A stretch of DNA of 8,080 nt from assembly GCA_900553475.1 (NCBI GenBank), contig USEF01000069.1, forward strand, positions 1 through 8,080. The letters run 5' to 3'. Shown piece after piece: positions 5,506 to 8,080 of this stretch; positions within the stretch are counted from its first letter, which is position 1, and every line of letters starts with the position of its first letter. The position numbers and the translations under genes are program-made. The stretch comes from an uncultured Collinsella sp. (GTDB lineage Bacteria > Actinomycetota > Coriobacteriia > Coriobacteriales > Coriobacteriaceae). The notes below the pieces were generated by a model. It saw nothing but the letters and a program-made list of their open reading frames with translations, had not been told where the DNA came from and ran no database searches.

Positions 5506-6303
5506 ATGGGTCTTGAGGGAATCAAGCTGATTGCCTGCGATTTGGACGGCACGTTGCTGCATCCGGGGGAGCGCGAGCCGCGTTCCGAGGCCTTTGAGCT
5601 TATCGATGAGCTGCATCGTCGCGGTATCGTGTTTATGCCGGCGAGCGGTCGTCAATATGCGAGCTTGCGCTATCTGTTTACCCCGGTGGCCGATGAGCTC
5701 GCCTATGTATGCGAGAACGGAGCCCTGGTGATGAGCGAGGGGCGTGCCGTTGTCAAGCGCTCCATGGAGCGTAGCCTTGCTATGGATATCGCGAATGCCG
5801 TGGTTGCGTATCCCCATGCCGACGTGACCCTTTCGTGTGAGGGACACCTCTACACCATGAGCGGCAACGATGCGTTCGTCGACCATTTGCGCTATGAGGT
5901 CCACTGCGATGTGGCGGTGGTCGACCGCCCCGAGGACATTGACGAGGATGTCATTAAGATTGCGTTTCAAACGCCTGAGACAGAGCAGCCGGCGGCGCTG
6001 GAGTATTTTGTGCGTCGCTTTAGCGATCGGGTTGATGTGATGACGTCGGGAACCGAATGGACGGACTTTATCGGCTTTGATTCGGGTAAGGGTTCCGCGC
6101 TTGCCGATTACGGTCGTGCCCTGGGTATTTCGCCCGATGAGATGATGGCGTTTGGCGACAATGAGAACGATCGCGATATGCTCAACGTCGTGGGCCATCC
6201 CTATCTGATGGAGAGCTGCAACCCCACCATGCGCGACATCAACGACCGCGTCCGTTACGTGCGCACGGTCGAAGAAGAACTGCGCCGTCTGCTCGCCGAG
6301 TAG
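5506..6303 (+). CDS. Cof-type HAD-superfamily phosphatase (type IIB cap)
   Basis: HAD phosphatases of the Cof group dephosphorylate small sugar phosphates and cofactors through an aspartyl-phosphate intermediate. The 265-residue product has all four motifs: DLDGT with nucleophile D12 and acid/base D14, S47 in MPASGRQ, K195 in FDSGKGSAL, and D218/D222 in FGDNENDRDML. The C2-type cap lies between motifs II and III (about 80-185), as in the Cof group. Length is normal. ATG 5506 starts a typical N-terminus. AGGAGG (5486-5491) is 14 bases upstream, rather far, with GGGGG (5496-5500) nearer; an in-frame TTG at 5494 is too close to AGGAGG to be used with it. The substrate cannot be read from the sequence. 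It is the last plus-strand gene, meeting the regulator gene tail to tail 23 bases away. Confidence 0.93.
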   Translation: MGLEGIKLIACDLDGTLLHPGEREPRSEAFELIDELHRRGIVFMPASGRQYASLRYLFTPVADELAYVCENGALVMSEGRAVVKRSMERSLAMDIANAVVAYPHADVTLSCEGHLYTMSGNDAFVDHLRYEVHCDVAVVDRPEDIDEDVIKIAFQTPETEQPAALEYFVRRFSDRVDVMTSGTEWTDFIGFDSGKGSALADYGRALGISPDEMMAFGDNENDRDMLNVVGHPYLMESCNPTMRDINDRVRYVRTVEEELRRLLAE

Positions 6304-6326
6304 GTTTTCGCGACATACCTAGAAAT

Positions 6327-6707
6327 CTACCTACAGTCGGGGCAGAGACCCTCGAAGATGGTGTAGTGCGACGTGACGTGCCAGCCGATTTGCTCGGACG
6401 CCTTGGCGTCGAGCTGGGCATCGAAGGGGAGCGGTACGTCGATGACGCGGCTGCACGAGGTGCAGATGATATGCGCATGCGGCTCGATCGTGCGATCGAA
6501 GCGGCTGCCGCCCGGCGTCTTGATGGAGAGGATTTCGCCTGCGTCGGCCAAGAGATTGAGATTGCGGTAGACCGTACCGCGGCTGATTTTGTCATCCTGC
6601 GCGCGCACGACGTTGTAGATTTCGTCGGCGGTGGGATGGTTATAGCTTTGGCGCACGGCGTCAAGAACCAGCTTTCGCTGCCTGGTATTCCTTCTTTGCA
6701 CCGCCAT
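6327..6707 (-). CDS. Fur-family metalloregulator, PerR-like
   Basis: Fur-family proteins are dimeric DNA-binding repressors that sense metals or peroxide. The 126-residue product has the winged-helix domain (1-75, with HPTADEIY at 24-31 and ISRGTVYRNLNLLADAGEI at 41-59) and a C-terminal dimer domain with two structural zinc pairs, C82/C85 and C122/C125. The regulatory site has the full PerR-type set: H24, D71, H77, H79 and D90, aligning with B. subtilis PerR H37, D85, H91, H93 and D104. A peroxide or iron/manganese role is therefore likely but not certain. The ribosome site is AAGAGG (6721-6716, minus strand), eight bases before the ATG. A promoter and palindrome over the stop of the upstream acylphosphatase gene suggest independent, self-regulated expression. 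Confidence 0.92.
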   Translation of the reverse strand: MAVQRRNTRQRKLVLDAVRQSYNHPTADEIYNVVRAQDDKISRGTVYRNLNLLADAGEILSIKTPGGSRFDRTIEPHAHIICTSCSRVIDVPLPFDAQLDAKASEQIGWHVTSHYTIFEGLCPDCR

Positions 6708-6743
6708 GCGCCTCGCCTCTTTTCTATTAACGGTCGTAGGTAA

Positions 6744-6772
6744 ATGATACCGTATTTAGCACACAATACTAA
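6744..6772 (-). promoter_or_regulatory. Probable promoter of the Fur/PerR-like gene
   Basis: Reading leftward, TTAGTA (6772-6767) and TATCAT (6749-6744) are 17 bases apart and match the -35 and -10 consensus at 3 and 5 of 6 positions. Transcription would start near 6737, about 30 bases before the ATG. The region is markedly AT-rich compared with its surroundings. Confidence 0.5.
6756..6772. promoter_or_regulatory. Candidate Fur-family operator palindrome
   Basis: TTAGCACACAATACTAA is a 17-base imperfect palindrome (arms of eight matching at five positions, outer TTAG/CTAA perfect) covering the -35 box and part of the spacer of the regulator's promoter. This placement and size suit autorepression by a dimeric Fur-type protein, but the sequence is not a close match to the B. 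subtilis PerR box. It also overlaps the acylphosphatase stop codon. Confidence 0.35.
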
Positions 6773-7179
6773 TAATGAGGACTGAAACCGTCTTCATTGG
6801 CAAGTGGGGCTCGGGCCTGGGCGTCTACGAGGCGAAAACGCGTTTCCATGCGCTCATAGGAGGCATGAAGCGCCTCGAGATGAGATAGGACGTTTGCCGG
6901 AGCTCCCTGTATCTCCATCTCGACTGAGCCGTCTTCCATGTTACGCACCCAGCCGGTGAGTGCGCGTGCCTGTGCGAGGTTGGTGTTGGTAAAGCGAAAA
7001 CCAACGCCTTGGACTTGCCCCGCCCAGCGCAGGAAATAGCGCAGGGGAGTGTCTTGAGTGGCCTCGTCGCTTGCGAGTACGGTAAGCCTGCGGCGCAGCT
7101 CGAGCTCGACGTTTGATGGTTTTTGAGGCTCTCGACTGCCGCCGGTGACGCTGGAGAAGAACGTATCGAAGAGGCCCAT
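6769..7179 (-). CDS. acyP: Acylphosphatase with N-terminal extension
   Basis: Acylphosphatase hydrolyses the carboxyl-phosphate bond of small acyl phosphates in the cytoplasm. Residues 46-121 of 136 form the domain: GQVQGVGFRFTNTNLAQARA (54-73) contains the phosphate-binding loop and catalytic R62, and GWVRNMEDGSVEMEIQG (76-92) contains catalytic N80. Residues 1-45 precede the domain and are absent from the usual 90-residue enzyme; they include a hydrophobic start (MGLFDTFFSSV) and a charged segment. ATG 7179 follows the oxidoreductase stop by two bases and has no strong ribosome site, so translation is probably coupled to that gene. The open frame runs back to 7314 inside the oxidoreductase, but those residues are arginine-rich out-of-frame sequence. 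The domain is sure; the role of the extension is unknown. Confidence 0.9.
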   Translation of the reverse strand: MGLFDTFFSSVTGGSREPQKPSNVELELRRRLTVLASDEATQDTPLRYFLRWAGQVQGVGFRFTNTNLAQARALTGWVRNMEDGSVEMEIQGAPANVLSHLEALHASYERMETRFRLVDAQARAPLANEDGFSPHY

Positions 7180-7181
7180 CG

Positions 7182-8080
7182 CTATGCCTGCTTGCCTGCG
7201 TCGGCCGGGAAGGTAATGCCGGCCTGCCGGCGCACGGCATCCATGATACGCAGTGAGACGAGCGTGACATCGCGGTAGTGGCCAAGCTCGTGGCGTCCTG
7301 CCGGGGTCTCCCAAATCTCTTCCTTAACGTTATCGATGCCGCCGATGGCGGTGATAAAGTCTGTGAGTTCGTATTCCATAGTGTTGCTCGATTTGGGCAG
7401 GTCGAGCACGCGGCCGTTCTCGTCCTGTTCGCGCGGTGCCTCGGTCGCCGAGCCGCGTACGACGTCGCCGCGATAGTCGATGCGGACGTTGCGGGGCGTG
7501 GACAGATGGTCGATCTGGATAGTGCCACGCTCGCCTTCTATCTGCGAGGGCAGCAGGTCATTCGTAATTTTGGAGTGCGCGAGCTCGACGGAGATGCGGC
7601 CACCGCCGTAGCTGGCGAGGATGGAACCGCAGCCGTCGATGGGGCCGTGCGTGAGCTGTCGCGTGGTGGGGTCGAGCAGAGTAGTCATGCTCGTAAGGCC
7701 GGAGGGCATGCCGAAAATCTCGACCATGGGCTCGACGGTGTAGACGCCAATGTCCATGAGGGAACCCGATGCCATATTGCAGTCGAAGATATTGGTGGCG
7801 CGTCCCGCGAGAATCTCGTTGTAGCGCGAGGAATACTTGCCAAAGCGCAATGAGGCGCGGCGGATGGGGGCGATCTCGCCCAGGGCGTCCTCGATGGCGT
7901 GGAAGGCGGGATCGTGGAGGGGACGCATGGCCTCGAGGGCCACGACACCTGCTGCCTCGGCAGCGCGGAAGACTTCCAGCGCCTGTGCTTCGGTGGCGCA
8001 GAAGGGTTTCTCGACGATGACGTGCTTGCCACCGGCGATGCAGGCGAGCGCCTGCTCGTAATGGAGCGCATTGGGGCTGC
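7182..8080 (-). CDS. Gfo/Idh/MocA-family NAD(P)-dependent oxidoreductase (partial, start outside window)
   Basis: These enzymes oxidise or reduce sugars, inositols and related compounds with NAD(P). The frame is open to the window end; the first complete codon is at 8078. The visible 298 residues begin with SPNALHYEQAL and the hallmark VIVEKPF (20-26), with the family lysine K24. The substrate-binding domain follows, with SLMDIGVYTVEPMVEIFG as its characteristic helix-strand segment. The missing N-terminus, roughly 70 residues, would contain the Rossmann GxGxxG motif. The stop (7182-7184) is two bases before acyP, so the two are in one operon. The substrate cannot be inferred. Confidence 0.93.
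   Translation of the reverse strand, partial: SPNALHYEQALACIAGGKHVIVEKPFCATEAQALEVFRAAEAAGVVALEAMRPLHDPAFHAIEDALGEIAPIRRASLRFGKYSSRYNEILAGRATNIFDCNMASGSLMDIGVYTVEPMVEIFGMPSGLTSMTTLLDPTTRQLTHGPIDGCGSILASYGGGRISVELAHSKITNDLLPSQIEGERGTIQIDHLSTPRNVRIDYRGDVVRGSATEAPREQDENGRVLDLPKSSNTMEYELTDFITAIGGIDNVKEEIWETPAGRHELGHYRDVTLVSLRIMDAVRRQAGITFPADAGKQA

Noticed and set aside
5395..6198. 267-codon minus-strand frame over the HAD gene
   Set aside because: Antisense shadow of a gene with four intact HAD motifs; no recognisable content.
6300..6334. GTAGGT/ACCTAC pair across the HAD-regulator junction as a bidirectional terminator
   Set aside because: Only six pairs with a 23-base loop and no extension; could easily be chance.
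7180..7314. Longer frame for acylphosphatase
   Set aside because: It overlaps the oxidoreductase coding region in another frame and gives Arg/Pro-rich sequence; ATG 7179 sits two bases after the oxidoreductase stop.
7685..8071. 128-codon minus-strand frame at the right end
   Set aside because: Ser/Pro/Arg-rich shadow in another frame of the oxidoreductase, which continues in its own frame to the window end with the VIVEKPF motif.

Overview
The window is an ordinary-looking, GC-rich bacterial chromosome segment, densely packed with housekeeping genes. GC content, short gene gaps, gene content (oxygen-independent ribonucleotide reductase activase, M19 dipeptidase, SlyD-like FKBP, Fur/PerR regulator) and codon style suggest an anaerobic actinobacterium of the Coriobacteriia, perhaps Collinsella. 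This assignment is inference; no rRNA or other marker is present.

Layout. Bases 1-86 form one long imperfect hairpin just before nrdG (101-682, +). A folate block on the same strand follows: folE (749-1306), an HD-domain metallohydrolase one base later (1308-1889), and folB (1933-2418). A minus-strand pair converges on folB: an M19 dipeptidase (4289-3276) and then a YgjP/M48-type zinc metallopeptidase (3201-2425), with a strong hairpin between them. A short divergent intergenic region (4290-4409) separates the dipeptidase from a plus-strand pair: a SlyD-like FKBP isomerase (4410-4841) and a UreE-like protein (4845-5423). A Cof-type HAD phosphatase (5506-6303, +) lies past a second strong hairpin. 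The right end is a minus-strand cluster read from high to low coordinates: a Gfo/Idh/MocA oxidoreductase cut off by the window end (8080-7182), acylphosphatase (7179-6769) and a PerR-like Fur regulator (6707-6327) that appears to have its own promoter and palindromic operator.

How the genes work together. FolE makes dihydroneopterin triphosphate and FolB cleaves dihydroneopterin. The HD hydrolase between them is a natural candidate for the intervening dephosphorylation, or for another metal-dependent phosphohydrolase role. The FKBP/UreE-like pair joins two families with known nickel metallochaperone members, and no urease gene is visible here. NrdG activates the anaerobic NTP reductase NrdD, whose gene probably lies just left of the window.

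Most remarkable items: the 86-nt hairpin whose right arm may carry an extended -10 promoter for nrdG; the SlyD-like/UreE-like pair; the HD protein embedded between folE and folB; and the palindrome over the regulator's promoter. I found no CRISPR array, tRNA, rRNA, transposase or phage gene, and no gene-free stretch longer than about 120 bases.
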